A DNA stretch of 6,836 bases from Gammaproteobacteria bacterium (GTDB lineage Bacteria > Pseudomonadota > Gammaproteobacteria > Ga0077536): assembly GCA_003540955.1 (NCBI GenBank), contig DPMX01000224.1:1-6836 (forward strand), written 5' to 3'. Made by a program: the position numbers and the translations under genes. The notes under the pieces are model-generated. The model was given only the letters and a program-made list of their open reading frames with translations, had not been told where the DNA came from and searched no databases. Shown in pieces: positions 1 to 6,836 of this stretch; position 1 is the stretch's first letter; every line of letters begins with the position of its first letter.

Positions 1-395
1 TACTAGAAATGTACCTCTTGATCTCGGTCGGCCAGATGATAGGGGCCGGCAACACTGTGCTGATGGTTATCATAACCGCCTTAATTGGCATGTGGTTGCT
101 GCGCTTGCAAGGTTTACACACCTTCTCGAAAGCGCACGTTGCGACCCAAGCAGGAAACTTGCCCGCGGTTGAATTGGTAGAGGGCGTGCTTTTGTTATTA
201 AGCGGCATAACACTACTGACGCCAGGATTCCTTACAGATGTCATTGGCTTTATAGTGTTGGTGCCGAGCATCCGCCGACCAGCAGCAAAATTCTTATTGT
301 GCCATTTTCTAAATCGACCAGGAATGCGCGCCAACGCCCGCGCCTATCAGTCTCCACCGCATACCATAGAAGGAAATTATCGGCGTGAAGATTAG
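1..395 (+). CDS. fxsA: FxsA family membrane protein, 5' end cut by window edge
   Basis: This is the C-terminal part of FxsA, a small inner-membrane protein. The reading frame is open to the window edge (Leu-Glu codons at 3-8 precede the first ATG at 9). Family members usually carry a hydrophobic stretch ending in a Leu-Glu-Ile-Tyr-Leu-Leu-like motif here, so the ATG at 9 is internal and the true start lies upstream. Two hydrophobic segments are visible: one from about bases 12 to 110, ending in a WLLRLQGL motif, and one from about 174 to 270. The second contains the family signature LLTPGFLTDVIGF followed by VPSIRR. The tail after about base 290 is polar and basic. In E. coli, overproduced FxsA relieves exclusion of phage T7 by the F plasmid; its normal role is not clear. 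It is followed by a 225-base gap before glnE, so it is probably a separate transcription unit. Family assignment is firm. Confidence 0.9.
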   Translation, partial: LEMYLLISVGQMIGAGNTVLMVIITALIGMWLLRLQGLHTFSKAHVATQAGNLPAVELVEGVLLLLSGITLLTPGFLTDVIGFIVLVPSIRRPAAKFLLCHFLNRPGMRANARAYQSPPHTIEGNYRRED

Positions 396-500
396 ACGTC
401 TGCTAATAGACGGCTAATTGAGTGCTAGGATTAAAAATACCGTCGGGAATCGCTAAGCGTAGGCTACAACCTCGACCAATAAGAACACCGTCTAAATCTT

Positions 501-508
501 GGTAAAAT
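501..508 (+). promoter_or_regulatory. Possible extended -10 promoter for glnE
   Basis: The string TGGTAAAAT (500-508) matches an extended -10 element: TGN followed by TAAAAT, five of six bases of the sigma-70 -10 consensus. No good -35 hexamer lies 16-18 bases upstream, though extended -10 promoters can work without one. Transcription would start near base 515 and leave a leader of about 105 bases before glnE. A TTGACC at 513-518 resembles a -35 box but has no -10 box at the right distance. This is a pattern match only, in the one gap where a glnE promoter is expected. Confidence 0.25.
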
Positions 509-620
509 GGCGTTGACCGAGTATTAAACGTTAAAAACCAGCATGGCGCGCATGGGTTGTTACTGGGATGAGAAGCTTACAGATTCATACTGACGTATGT
601 ACAGCAACTAACCTTGCTCG

Positions 621-3476
621 ATGATACAACCAAGCCATCCAATCCCCGAGGTATTGCGCCGGCAAACAAAGCATCTCCAAGATCGCTTTGTCGAGGAGTG
701 CCGAGCGCGTGCTCTTGATCTCTCTAGCCAGAAATTTGAAATTGTCGAAGCAGCCTGGACTGCGAGCCCCTTTATCGCAGAGCTTGCTGTTGGCGACCCG
801 CAATGGTTCATCGATGAAATTCTTAGCGGGGAAGTATTACCTCGACCAAATCAATATTATTTTGGAAAGTTAGCAGACGGTTTAGCGATGGCCGAAGAAT
901 TTGAAGCCTACGCCCTTATGCGACGTTTTCGAAATCACGAACTTGCCCGGATTGCTTGGAGAGATATCGTTTGTGGCGTTGATGTCGCCGACATAACTCG
1001 TGAACTTAGCAACCTTGCTGATGCTTGCATAACTTGCGGAATCGATTGGTCTACTCGGCAACTGGAAAAAAGGTTTGGGCGACCTTATACAACAGGCGGC
1101 GCGCCCGTTTCCATGAGCATCATTGGAATGGGAAAACTAGGCGCAAACGAGCTTAACTTCTCTTCTGACATCGACCTAATTTTCGCCTTTGCCGCAGCCG
1201 GCTCCACCCGCGGTGGCCGAGAAATTTCTAACCAAGAATTTTTCGACAAGCTTGGTCAACAATTCATCGCATTGCTTAATGAAAAGACCGCGGATGGATT
1301 TGTCTTTCGTGTGGATACGCGGCTGCGTCCGTTTGGGGAAAGTGGTCCGTTAAGTTCGAGCTTTGACGCCCTGGAGCATTACTACCAGTTGCACGGTCGA
1401 GATTGGGAGCGCTACGCTCTGTTAAAGGCTCGGATCATTACTGGCACAACCCTAGAGCAAGACAGGCTAAGGGCCGTGTTGCAGCCTTTTGTGTACCGCC
1501 GATATCTCGACTACGGGGCACTGAGCGCGGTTCGCGAGATGAAAGCATTGCTTAATGCCGAGGTCGCGCGTCGTAATCTTGACGACAACGTAAAGCTTGG
1601 ACCAGGTGGAATTCGAGAAGTTGAGTTTATTGGGCAAACCTACCAGCTGATTCGCGGCGGCCGTGAGCCTCGTCTCCAAAAACGCGGAATTATACCTGTC
1701 GTCAAAGCCTGCACCGAACTCGAGCTCATCAACCGTCGCGACGCCCGCGCACTTGTAAAGGCTTACTATTTCCTGCGGCAAACAGAGCATCGTCTGCAGC
1801 AAGTCTACGATCATCAAACCCACCAATTGCCAGATGAAAGTACAGAACAACAGCGGCTCGCATTCGGTATGGGCTACCTTTCTTATAGCGCGTTCATCAG
1901 AGATTTAAATATACACCGAGAAAATGTGCAACGGTGTTTCCGCGAACTGTTAGGGCCAGACGAAGCGACCAACGTGGAGCGCTCTCTTGCCAAGGCCCTG
2001 TGGGAAAATAAGGAGCGAGACTTAAGTAGCCTAAAGACTCTCGGTTTCGGCGACCCGACCATGGGCTATGAGTTCATCGAGCGCCTGAGGAATCCAAGGT
2101 TTTTAGCGCGACTAAGTCAGGAGGCATTCAAACGTCTAAACCTGGTTATGCCGCGGCTCATCGAGATGGCGGCCGAGCGCACTGCACACGTCGAGACACT
2201 TCCGCGCTTGGCTGAGCTAATTGAGGCGATAGCACGCCGCTCGGTATACCTTTCGCTACTTGCCGATCACCCGACGGCATTGTGTCGAGTAATCGACTTA
2301 TATGATAGAAGCCCATGGATTGCGCGACAAATTACACAGCACCCCTTGTTGCTTGATGAGCTTCTGGATCCACAGATTTTGTTCGCCCCACCAGACTCTA
2401 ATGAACTTGTCGGTCAACTGGAGGTCACGCTTGCGGCATGTGCTCCTAACGACATTGAGAAAATCATGGACGCCTTACGCGATTTCAAAAACCAACAGGT
2501 GTTAAGGGTCGCCGCAAGCGACATGATGGATCAATTCCCGGTTGCCGAGGTTAGTAACCAGCTATCTTTTATTGCGGCGGCGTTATTGCACCACGTGCTC
2601 GCAAGAGCAACCCAAATTTTGCAAGAAAAACATGGTGAACCACATTGTGTTGTGAACGGAGTTTCGAGAAAAGTGGCGTTTGCCGTCATCGCTTATGGCA
2701 AACTTGGCGGGTTCGAGCTTGGATATGGATCAGATCTTGACCTTGTCTTCATTCACAACGGAAGTGGCACAAAGCAAGTAACCGACGGATCGCGGCCCAT
2801 AGATAACAATGTCTACTTCACCCGCTTGGCGCAACGTATCATCCACTATTTAGTCACCCAAACGGCGGCCGGTCGAGCGTATGAGGTGGATACACGATTG
2901 CGCCCGAGCGGCTCGTCCGGACTGCTTGTGAGTTCCGTAAAAGCCTTCAAGGAATACCAACAACACAGCGCTTGGACCTGGGAACATCAAGCATTAATCC
3001 GGGCCCGCACAATCGCAGGTGCAACTGAGGTGGCCGTAGAATTCGACCGTATCCGCGATGAAACTTTGACCCAGGTTCGCGAACCAGAAAAACTACGGGC
3101 CGAGATTGTCGAAATGCGCGAGCGCATGCGCTCGGAGCTCGATCGCTCAGACGCAGACTTTTTCGATTTAAAACAAGGCGTCGGAGGTATCACTGATATC
3201 GAATTTATGGTGCAATATAAGGTTCTTCGTTGGGCTCACGATCGACACGAACTTCTTGCATTTACTGATAACCTACGGTTGCTTGAGGTTCTCACCCGCC
3301 TTGAATTCCTCAGCGCGGAGGGTGGTGCAACATTACACGATGCTTATGTTGCCTATCGTGCAGAAATACACCAATGCACGCTGCAGGAGGTTAGCAGTCT
3401 AGTTAACGATTCGAAATTTCGTGAGCATCGCACGGCGGTAACGAAACTTTGGAAAAACGTATTTGAAACGCAATAA
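621..3476 (+). CDS. glnE: Bifunctional glutamine synthetase adenylyltransferase / adenylyl-removing enzyme
   Basis: GlnE attaches AMP to, and removes it from, a tyrosine of each glutamine synthetase subunit, turning ammonia assimilation down or up in response to PII protein and glutamine. The 951-residue product is close to the E. coli protein (about 946). It shows the expected two-headed structure. The N-terminal adenylyl-removing domain has GMGKLG at 169-174, the metal-binding SSDIDLIF at 181-188 (Asp183, Asp185), VDTRLRPFGESG at 231-242 and GPGGIREVEFIGQ at 327-339. A helical linker follows at about 450-640. The C-terminal adenylyltransferase domain repeats the pattern: YGKLGG at 692-697, GSDLDLVF at 703-710 (Asp705, Asp707), VDTRLRPSGSSG at 756-767 and GVGGITDIEFMVQ at 853-865. 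Both active sites look intact. An in-frame TAA at 609-611 makes the ATG at 621 the first possible start; no clear Shine-Dalgarno site precedes it. ilvE follows 45 bases after the stop. Confidence 0.97.
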   Translation: MIQPSHPIPEVLRRQTKHLQDRFVEECRARALDLSSQKFEIVEAAWTASPFIAELAVGDPQWFIDEILSGEVLPRPNQYYFGKLADGLAMAEEFEAYALMRRFRNHELARIAWRDIVCGVDVADITRELSNLADACITCGIDWSTRQLEKRFGRPYTTGGAPVSMSIIGMGKLGANELNFSSDIDLIFAFAAAGSTRGGREISNQEFFDKLGQQFIALLNEKTADGFVFRVDTRLRPFGESGPLSSSFDALEHYYQLHGRDWERYALLKARIITGTTLEQDRLRAVLQPFVYRRYLDYGALSAVREMKALLNAEVARRNLDDNVKLGPGGIREVEFIGQTYQLIRGGREPRLQKRGIIPVVKACTELELINRRDARALVKAYYFLRQTEHRLQQVYDHQTHQLPDESTEQQRLAFGMGYLSYSAFIRDLNIHRENVQRCFRELLGPDEATNVERSLAKALWENKERDLSSLKTLGFGDPTMGYEFIERLRNPRFLARLSQEAFKRLNLVMPRLIEMAAERTAHVETLPRLAELIEAIARRSVYLSLLADHPTALCRVIDLYDRSPWIARQITQHPLLLDELLDPQILFAPPDSNELVGQLEVTLAACAPNDIEKIMDALRDFKNQQVLRVAASDMMDQFPVAEVSNQLSFIAAALLHHVLARATQILQEKHGEPHCVVNGVSRKVAFAVIAYGKLGGFELGYGSDLDLVFIHNGSGTKQVTDGSRPIDNNVYFTRLAQRIIHYLVTQTAAGRAYEVDTRLRPSGSSGLLVSSVKAFKEYQQHSAWTWEHQALIRARTIAGATEVAVEFDRIRDETLTQVREPEKLRAEIVEMRERMRSELDRSDADFFDLKQGVGGITDIEFMVQYKVLRWAHDRHELLAFTDNLRLLEVLTRLEFLSAEGGATLHDAYVAYRAEIHQCTLQEVSSLVNDSKFREHRTAVTKLWKNVFETQ

Positions 3477-3510
3477 GTTGAACCAGTTGGGCAAGCAGGA
3501 AGTGTCCTAG

Positions 3511-3517
3511 GGAGAAG
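3511..3517 (+). promoter_or_regulatory. Ribosome binding site of ilvE
   Basis: GGAGAAG lies before the ilvE ATG, with seven bases between GGAG and the start codon. It is the best Shine-Dalgarno match at any start in this window and supports the ATG at 3522. It lies in the 45-base gap after glnE, so ilvE can be translated from a glnE transcript without coupling to the glnE stop. Confidence 0.8.
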
Positions 3518-3521
3518 AAAA

Positions 3522-4442
3522 ATGAGCTATGCCGATAGAGACGGCGTGATTTGGATGGACGGTGAAATGTTGCCGTGGCGCGACGCCCAAGTTCACGTTT
3601 TGACGCATACACTACACTACGGTGTCGGAGCCTTTGAGGGAATTCGCGCCTATAAAACGAAACTTGGCACGGCGATATTCCGCCTCGACGACCATTTACG
3701 GCGGTTATTTGACACCGCGCGCATCCTAGAGATGTCGATTCCTTACCGTCGCGATGAAATTCGTCAGGCATGTCTTGATAGCGTTATTGAGAATCATCTT
3801 GACACTGCCTATATCCGACCGTTGGTATATTTCGGATCTGAAGGAATGGGCTTACACGCAGAGAACCTCTCTGTTCATGTGAGTGTTGCGGCGTGGGTAT
3901 GGGGCGAATACCTAGGCTCCGGCGCGCTGACGCAGGGAATCCGGATCAAAACGTCGTCGTATACTCGACACCTTGTTAATAGTGTCATGTGTAAGGCGAA
4001 AGCTTGCGGTAATTACATCAACTCGATTCTTGCCCTGCAAGAAGCGGTCCGCGACGGGTATGACGAAGCGCTATTGCTAGATAGCGATGGCATGGTCGCT
4101 GAAGGTAGCGGAGAGAATATCTTTATCGTACGTAACGGTATTATTTACACACCCGAACTGACGTCGGCACTAGAGGGGATCACGCGGGACACCATATTAC
4201 AACTAGCACTCAAAGAAGGCTACAAGGTAGTTGAAAAGCGGATCACCCGAGACGAAGTCTACATCGCCGATGAGGTCTTTTTCACCGGGACTGCTGCAGA
4301 GGTCACACCAATTCGAGAGCTAGACAATCGGACTATTGGCTCCGGCTCACCAGGGCCGGTGACACAGCAGCTTCAATCAAGTTACCTCGATCTCGTGGAA
4401 GGCCGCCACCAAGGCTATAGCGATTGGCTGACGGTGGTGTAA
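3522..4442 (+). CDS. ilvE: Branched-chain-amino-acid aminotransferase
   Basis: IlvE is a cytosolic PLP enzyme that transfers the amino group of glutamate to 2-keto acids as the last step of leucine, isoleucine and valine synthesis. The 306-residue product is typical of fold-type IV BCATs. Visible motifs are WMDGEMLPW at 11-19, the HTLHYGVGAFEGIRAY segment at 29-44, AYIRPLVYFGSEGMG at 96-110, the PLP lysine Lys160 in KAKACGNYINSIL (158-170), DGMVAEGSGENIFIVRNG at 189-206 (glutamate of the PLP pocket in AEGSGEN), GITRDT at 219-224 and EVFFTGTAAEVTPI at 251-264. The paired FEGIR and TGTAAE motifs favour a BCAT over D-amino-acid transaminase or aminodeoxychorismate lyase, which share the fold. 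The start is supported by a good Shine-Dalgarno site. It lies 45 bases after glnE and 35 before the ELM1-family gene, so it is likely part of one operon. No leader-peptide attenuator is visible upstream. Confidence 0.96.
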   Translation: MSYADRDGVIWMDGEMLPWRDAQVHVLTHTLHYGVGAFEGIRAYKTKLGTAIFRLDDHLRRLFDTARILEMSIPYRRDEIRQACLDSVIENHLDTAYIRPLVYFGSEGMGLHAENLSVHVSVAAWVWGEYLGSGALTQGIRIKTSSYTRHLVNSVMCKAKACGNYINSILALQEAVRDGYDEALLLDSDGMVAEGSGENIFIVRNGIIYTPELTSALEGITRDTILQLALKEGYKVVEKRITRDEVYIADEVFFTGTAAEVTPIRELDNRTIGSGSPGPVTQQLQSSYLDLVEGRHQGYSDWLTVV

Positions 4443-4477
4443 CGGCGCATCAAAACCAAAACCCCGACGGCAAAAAT

Positions 4478-5407
4478 ATGTTGGTGATTTGGCGACTGTG
4501 TGACAGCAAACCTGGGCATGACCGGCAAAGCCTAGGGTTGGTTCGAGCTCTCGCCGAGATGACGCCCGTCGAATTAGTAACACTTGATGTCCACGATCAA
4601 CGCATCTCTCCCTTTCATTTTCTAGCTCGTCAATTACCGTTCGCTAAAGACGCGCCAGCACCGGACCTCATTATCGGCGCCGGAAGCGCGTGTCAGTGGC
4701 CGATGTTGAACGTTAAACGGTCACGCGGCGGAAAGACCATCTACCTAATGAAACCACATATTCCACTTTGTTTTTTCGACCTTTGCTTGATACCACGACA
4801 TGATCAAGCGACGGCGACACCGCGCTCGATCGTCACTGACGGCGTGCTTAATGACATAGAACCAACATCGTCACAGGGTAATCAAGGTTTCATTCTGATT
4901 GGCGGACCGTCCGATCATTATAGCTGGGACCAAGAACATCTAATTGTGCAAATTAGAGCCATCTTGGAAGCCGATGGAGCGAAATTGTGGGTCATTTCCG
5001 ATTCACGACGAACACCGGCCGCGACACGAGAAGCATTGCAAAGTTTAGCGGGGGATAATATTACATTCCTTGGATATCAGGAGTCCACCTCAAACAACGT
5101 GGCCGCGCAACTCGCGCGTTCGGATGTCGTTTGGGTAAGTAGCGATAGTGTGTCGATGATTTTTGAAGCCATCACAAGCGGCGCAGCTGTAGGGGCGATC
5201 GAAATGCCAGCAAGGCGCATAGATCGAATCACAACGATTGTTGCTGACCTTTCTCGCCGAAAACAAATCACAAAATACGCCGACTGGCGCCGCGGCGCGG
5301 AACTCCAAGCGCCGGCACGATTAGCCGAAGCTGATCGCTGCGCTGCGATCATCCTAGAACGCTGGGATCCAATTTCGCGTCAACTACACGCGAGTTCGGC
5401 GCCGTGA
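4478..5407 (+). CDS. ELM1-family protein, probable GT-B-like glycosyltransferase (substrate unknown)
   Basis: The 309-residue product belongs to the family named after plant ELM1, a mitochondrial fission factor. That name is misleading for a bacterium. Recognised segments are the N-terminal MLVIWRLCDSKPGHDRQS (1-18), PDLIIGAGS (62-70), a KPHIPLCFFDLCLIPRHD stretch (92-109), LIGGPSDHYSWD (140-151), WVISDSRRTP (171-180) and VWVSSDSVSMIFEAITSG (218-235). Two alpha/beta halves around the IGGPS strand, and a late SDS-x-SMI-x-EA segment resembling the donor site of GT-B enzymes, suggest a glycosyltransferase; this is inference. No signal peptide or membrane segment is seen. The ATG at 4478 was chosen because homologues start with this MLVIWR motif; an in-frame TTG at 4424 would overlap the end of ilvE and add 18 residues unlike the family. 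No clear Shine-Dalgarno site is seen. Its place between ilvE and a GT4 gene suggests a role in LPS or another surface glycan. Confidence 0.85.
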   Translation: MLVIWRLCDSKPGHDRQSLGLVRALAEMTPVELVTLDVHDQRISPFHFLARQLPFAKDAPAPDLIIGAGSACQWPMLNVKRSRGGKTIYLMKPHIPLCFFDLCLIPRHDQATATPRSIVTDGVLNDIEPTSSQGNQGFILIGGPSDHYSWDQEHLIVQIRAILEADGAKLWVISDSRRTPAATREALQSLAGDNITFLGYQESTSNNVAAQLARSDVVWVSSDSVSMIFEAITSGAAVGAIEMPARRIDRITTIVADLSRRKQITKYADWRRGAELQAPARLAEADRCAAIILERWDPISRQLHASSAP

Positions 5408-5525
5408 CTACGCACAGACTTTCCTCTTGTCATGCGGGCAACTTGTTAGCTCATAAGACAGTTTGTCGCCGACCCGGAGCAGCGACGTCGTTGCATCCTC
5501 GACCAAGAGAGCACGGCGCCCCGAT
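5408..5525. other. Intergenic gap between the ELM1-family and GT4 genes
   Basis: This 118-base gap is longer than the other spacers in the run. TTGTCA at 5427-5432 followed 19 bases later by CATAAG at 5452-5457 loosely resembles a sigma-70 promoter, but the spacing is poor. I see no hairpin with a T-run that would end transcription. Read-through from the upstream genes is therefore possible and an internal promoter is unproven. Confidence 0.35.
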
Positions 5526-6638
5526 ATGGCAATAACCGTCATGCAACTGCTGCCCGCATTGAATGTTGGTGGTGTCGAACGTGGGACACTGGAGATTGCA
5601 GCCGCATTGGTTGCGCGGAACCACCGAGCAATCGTCGTGTCAGGCGGTGGTCTCCTGGTCAACGAGCTCAAAGCGCTTGGCGCCTCGCATATAGAATGCC
5701 CAATCGGCGAAAAAAGTTTGCGAACACTATCTTGTGTCCGACGCTTGCGCGCAATTATAAAACATGAGGAGGTCGACATTGTGCATGCTCGTTCGCGCCT
5801 ACCGGCATGGGTCGGATACCGTGCACTAGCAGGCATATCAAAGCAACGCCGACCGCGCTGGATAACGACTGTGCATGGTCCCTACACAGTCAACGCCTAT
5901 AGCAACATTATGGTCACCGGCGAACGCGTTATCGCAATATCTAAGTTCATTGGAGATTACATTCGAAACAACTACCCCTCAGTGCCAGCTTCGAAAATCC
6001 GAGTGGTTCCCCGTGGAATCGATGGTAACCGCTATCGGCCCGACTTCACCCCCAAACCGGCTTGGCATAAACGCTGGTTGTTGGAGCACCCAGAATTACA
6101 CGGCAAAAAACTACTCGTTTTGCCGGGGCGACTAACCCGCTGGAAGGGTCAGGAGGAGTTTATTGCTCTTATTGAGGCACTGGATGCTAAGGGGATACCA
6201 ATTCACGGATTGATAGCGGGTGGCGCTGCGAGGTCGAACAGAAAATTCGAAACAACGTTAAAGTCCCTCGCGGCTAAACACGGACTTGAAGCAAAAATCA
6301 CCTTTCTCGGCCGGTCAAATGATCTCCGAGAAATCCTGCACGTCGCAGATATTGTCTATTCGCTGACTCTAAAACCAGAGGCGTTTGGCCGTACAACGAT
6401 CGAGGCGCTTGGCCTCGGGACGCCCGTCATTGGTTACGATCACGGAGGGACCGGAGAGATATTACAGCAGGTGTTTCCTCAAGGGCTGGTGCCACCACGA
6501 GATATCTCTGCCGCGGTTGAAACCACCTGTTCCTTACTAAGCGGTCCGGTCACCGTCCCCACAGAACATCCGTATAAGCTTGCTCGCATGCAGGCTGACA
6601 CGATCGAGATCTACGAGGAACTTTGCCCTATGGGCTAG
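5526..6638 (+). CDS. Glycosyltransferase family 4 protein (GT-B), probable LPS or surface-glycan synthesis
   Basis: The 370-residue product is a retaining GT-B glycosyltransferase of family GT4, expected at the cytoplasmic face of the inner membrane, moving a sugar from a nucleotide donor to a lipid-linked or core acceptor. The N-terminal acceptor domain has the glycine-rich NVGGVERGTLEIA segment (13-25), SGGG at 39-42, IVHARSR at 85-91 and a VIAISKF strand at 135-141. The C-terminal donor domain has VVPRGID at 160-166, VLPGRLTRWKGQ at 198-209, FLGR at 260-263 and the GT4 E-x7-E motif from Glu285 to Glu293 (EAFGRTTIE), then ALGLGTPVIGYDHGGTGEIL. Both halves look complete. The ATG at 5526 places the first beta strand (AITVMQLLPAL) right at the N-terminus, as is usual; an in-frame TTG at 5463 would add 21 atypical residues. 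The Shine-Dalgarno site is weak. Specificity cannot be told from sequence, and a WaaG-like core role is only one option. Confidence 0.9.
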   Translation: MAITVMQLLPALNVGGVERGTLEIAAALVARNHRAIVVSGGGLLVNELKALGASHIECPIGEKSLRTLSCVRRLRAIIKHEEVDIVHARSRLPAWVGYRALAGISKQRRPRWITTVHGPYTVNAYSNIMVTGERVIAISKFIGDYIRNNYPSVPASKIRVVPRGIDGNRYRPDFTPKPAWHKRWLLEHPELHGKKLLVLPGRLTRWKGQEEFIALIEALDAKGIPIHGLIAGGAARSNRKFETTLKSLAAKHGLEAKITFLGRSNDLREILHVADIVYSLTLKPEAFGRTTIEALGLGTPVIGYDHGGTGEILQQVFPQGLVPPRDISAAVETTCSLLSGPVTVPTEHPYKLARMQADTIEIYEELCPMG

Positions 6639-6644
6639 AGCCAC

Positions 6645-6836
6645 TCACTCCCACCGCTTGTAATTGTAGCCGAACGACACGCGAAGAAATTTTGCGCACG
6701 CCCAATCAACGAATTGCCTGTCCTTCGCGTTGTAGGCGCCCATGGGGTGCTTGTTATGTCGATTAACCTCACCAGGAGGTCGCGCTGGATCGGCGCGCTG
6801 GACCATAGCTAACTTGGTGGCTGCAGAAACCCCATA
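6645..6836 (-). CDS. C-terminal 63 codons of an unrecognised protein, 5' part beyond window
   Basis: The reverse strand is open from the window edge to a TGA (complement of 6645-6647), giving 63 residues plus stop. The peptide looks like genuine protein: a run GEVNRHNKHPMGAYNAKD (residues 22-39 of the visible part) followed by an aromatic-rich amphipathic end, RQFVDWACAKFLRVSFGYN, finishing in YKRWE. In-frame ATGs occur in the visible part (residues 11 and 32), but the frame stays open upstream of them to the edge, so this is most likely the tail of a longer gene. I do not recognise the family. Its stop lies only 6 bases from the stop of the GT4 gene, so the two converge with no room for a separate terminator. 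Its position suggests, but does not show, a role in surface-glycan synthesis. A chance open frame is possible but less likely given the composition. Confidence 0.55.
   Translation of the reverse strand, partial: YGVSAATKLAMVQRADPARPPGEVNRHNKHPMGAYNAKDRQFVDWACAKFLRVSFGYNYKRWE

Noticed and set aside
397..412. CGTCT...AGACG hairpin just after the fxsA stop, as a terminator
   Set aside because: The stem is only 5 bases and is followed by GCTAATTGAG, not a T-run, so it does not look like an intrinsic terminator.
543..593. 16-codon small open frame (ATG 543 to TGA 591-593) upstream of glnE
   Set aside because: No ribosome site precedes it, and there is no run of regulatory codons or paired hairpins that would suggest a leader peptide.
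1467..1850. 127-codon open frame on the reverse strand inside glnE
   Set aside because: It is fully antisense to conserved GlnE sequence that includes the GPGGIREVEF motif; it is a shadow frame.
3403..3771. 122-codon open frame on the reverse strand across the glnE-ilvE junction
   Set aside because: It overlaps two firmly identified genes and the ilvE ribosome site, and has no recognisable domain.
4424..4477. TTG-initiated extension of the ELM1-family gene overlapping the end of ilvE
   Set aside because: The 18 extra residues are polar and unlike the family N-terminus, while the ATG at 4478 starts exactly at the conserved MLVIWR motif.
5463..5525. TTG-initiated extension of the GT4 gene
   Set aside because: The 21 added residues form a Ser/Arg-rich stretch before the first beta strand; the ATG at 5526 gives the usual GT4 N-terminus.
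5408..5836. 142-codon open frame on the reverse strand
   Set aside because: It runs antisense through the clearly coding N-terminal domain of the GT4 gene, and its Ser/Arg/Thr-rich translation shows no family motif.
6630..6645. GGCT-AG-AGCC inverted repeat at the GT4 stop codon as a bidirectional terminator
   Set aside because: The stem is 4 bases with a 2-base loop, too small to form, and no T-run follows on either strand.

Overview
The window (6,836 bases, moderate GC by eye) looks like chromosomal DNA from a gammaproteobacterium. The evidence is a full-length two-headed GlnE of the enterobacterial/pseudomonad type followed directly by a fold-type IV IlvE and then envelope-glycan genes. 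From general knowledge, glnE-ilvE followed by LPS-core (waa) genes is the arrangement in Pseudomonas. Genus cannot be assigned from the sequence alone.

Layout. (1) Bases 1-395, + strand: 3' part of fxsA, a small membrane protein, entering the window already in frame. (2) Bases 396-620: a 225-base gap with a possible extended -10 promoter, two very small inverted repeats, no convincing terminator, and a start-less antisense open frame that may be chance. (3) Bases 621-3476, +: glnE. (4) Bases 3522-4442, +: ilvE, with the clearest Shine-Dalgarno site in the window. (5) Bases 4478-5407, +: an ELM1-family protein, usually labelled 'mitochondrial fission ELM1', which in bacteria is better read as a probable GT-B-like glycosyltransferase of unknown substrate. 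(6) Bases 5526-6638, +: a GT4 glycosyltransferase. (7) Bases 6645-6836, - strand: the last 63 codons of a gene of unrecognised family that converges on the glycosyltransferase with only 6 bases between the stops.

How the genes fit together. GlnE adjusts glutamine synthetase activity, and IlvE makes leucine, isoleucine and valine using glutamate, so the first pair concerns nitrogen and amino-acid metabolism. The next pair probably builds part of the LPS core or another surface glycan. glnE, ilvE and the ELM1 gene are spaced 45 and 35 bases apart and are probably co-transcribed. The 118-base gap before the GT4 gene could hold a separate promoter, but none is convincing.

I see no CRISPR array, insertion sequence, tRNA, rRNA or phage gene, and no clearly undescribed system. 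The most open questions are the role of the ELM1-family protein and the identity of the truncated convergent gene.
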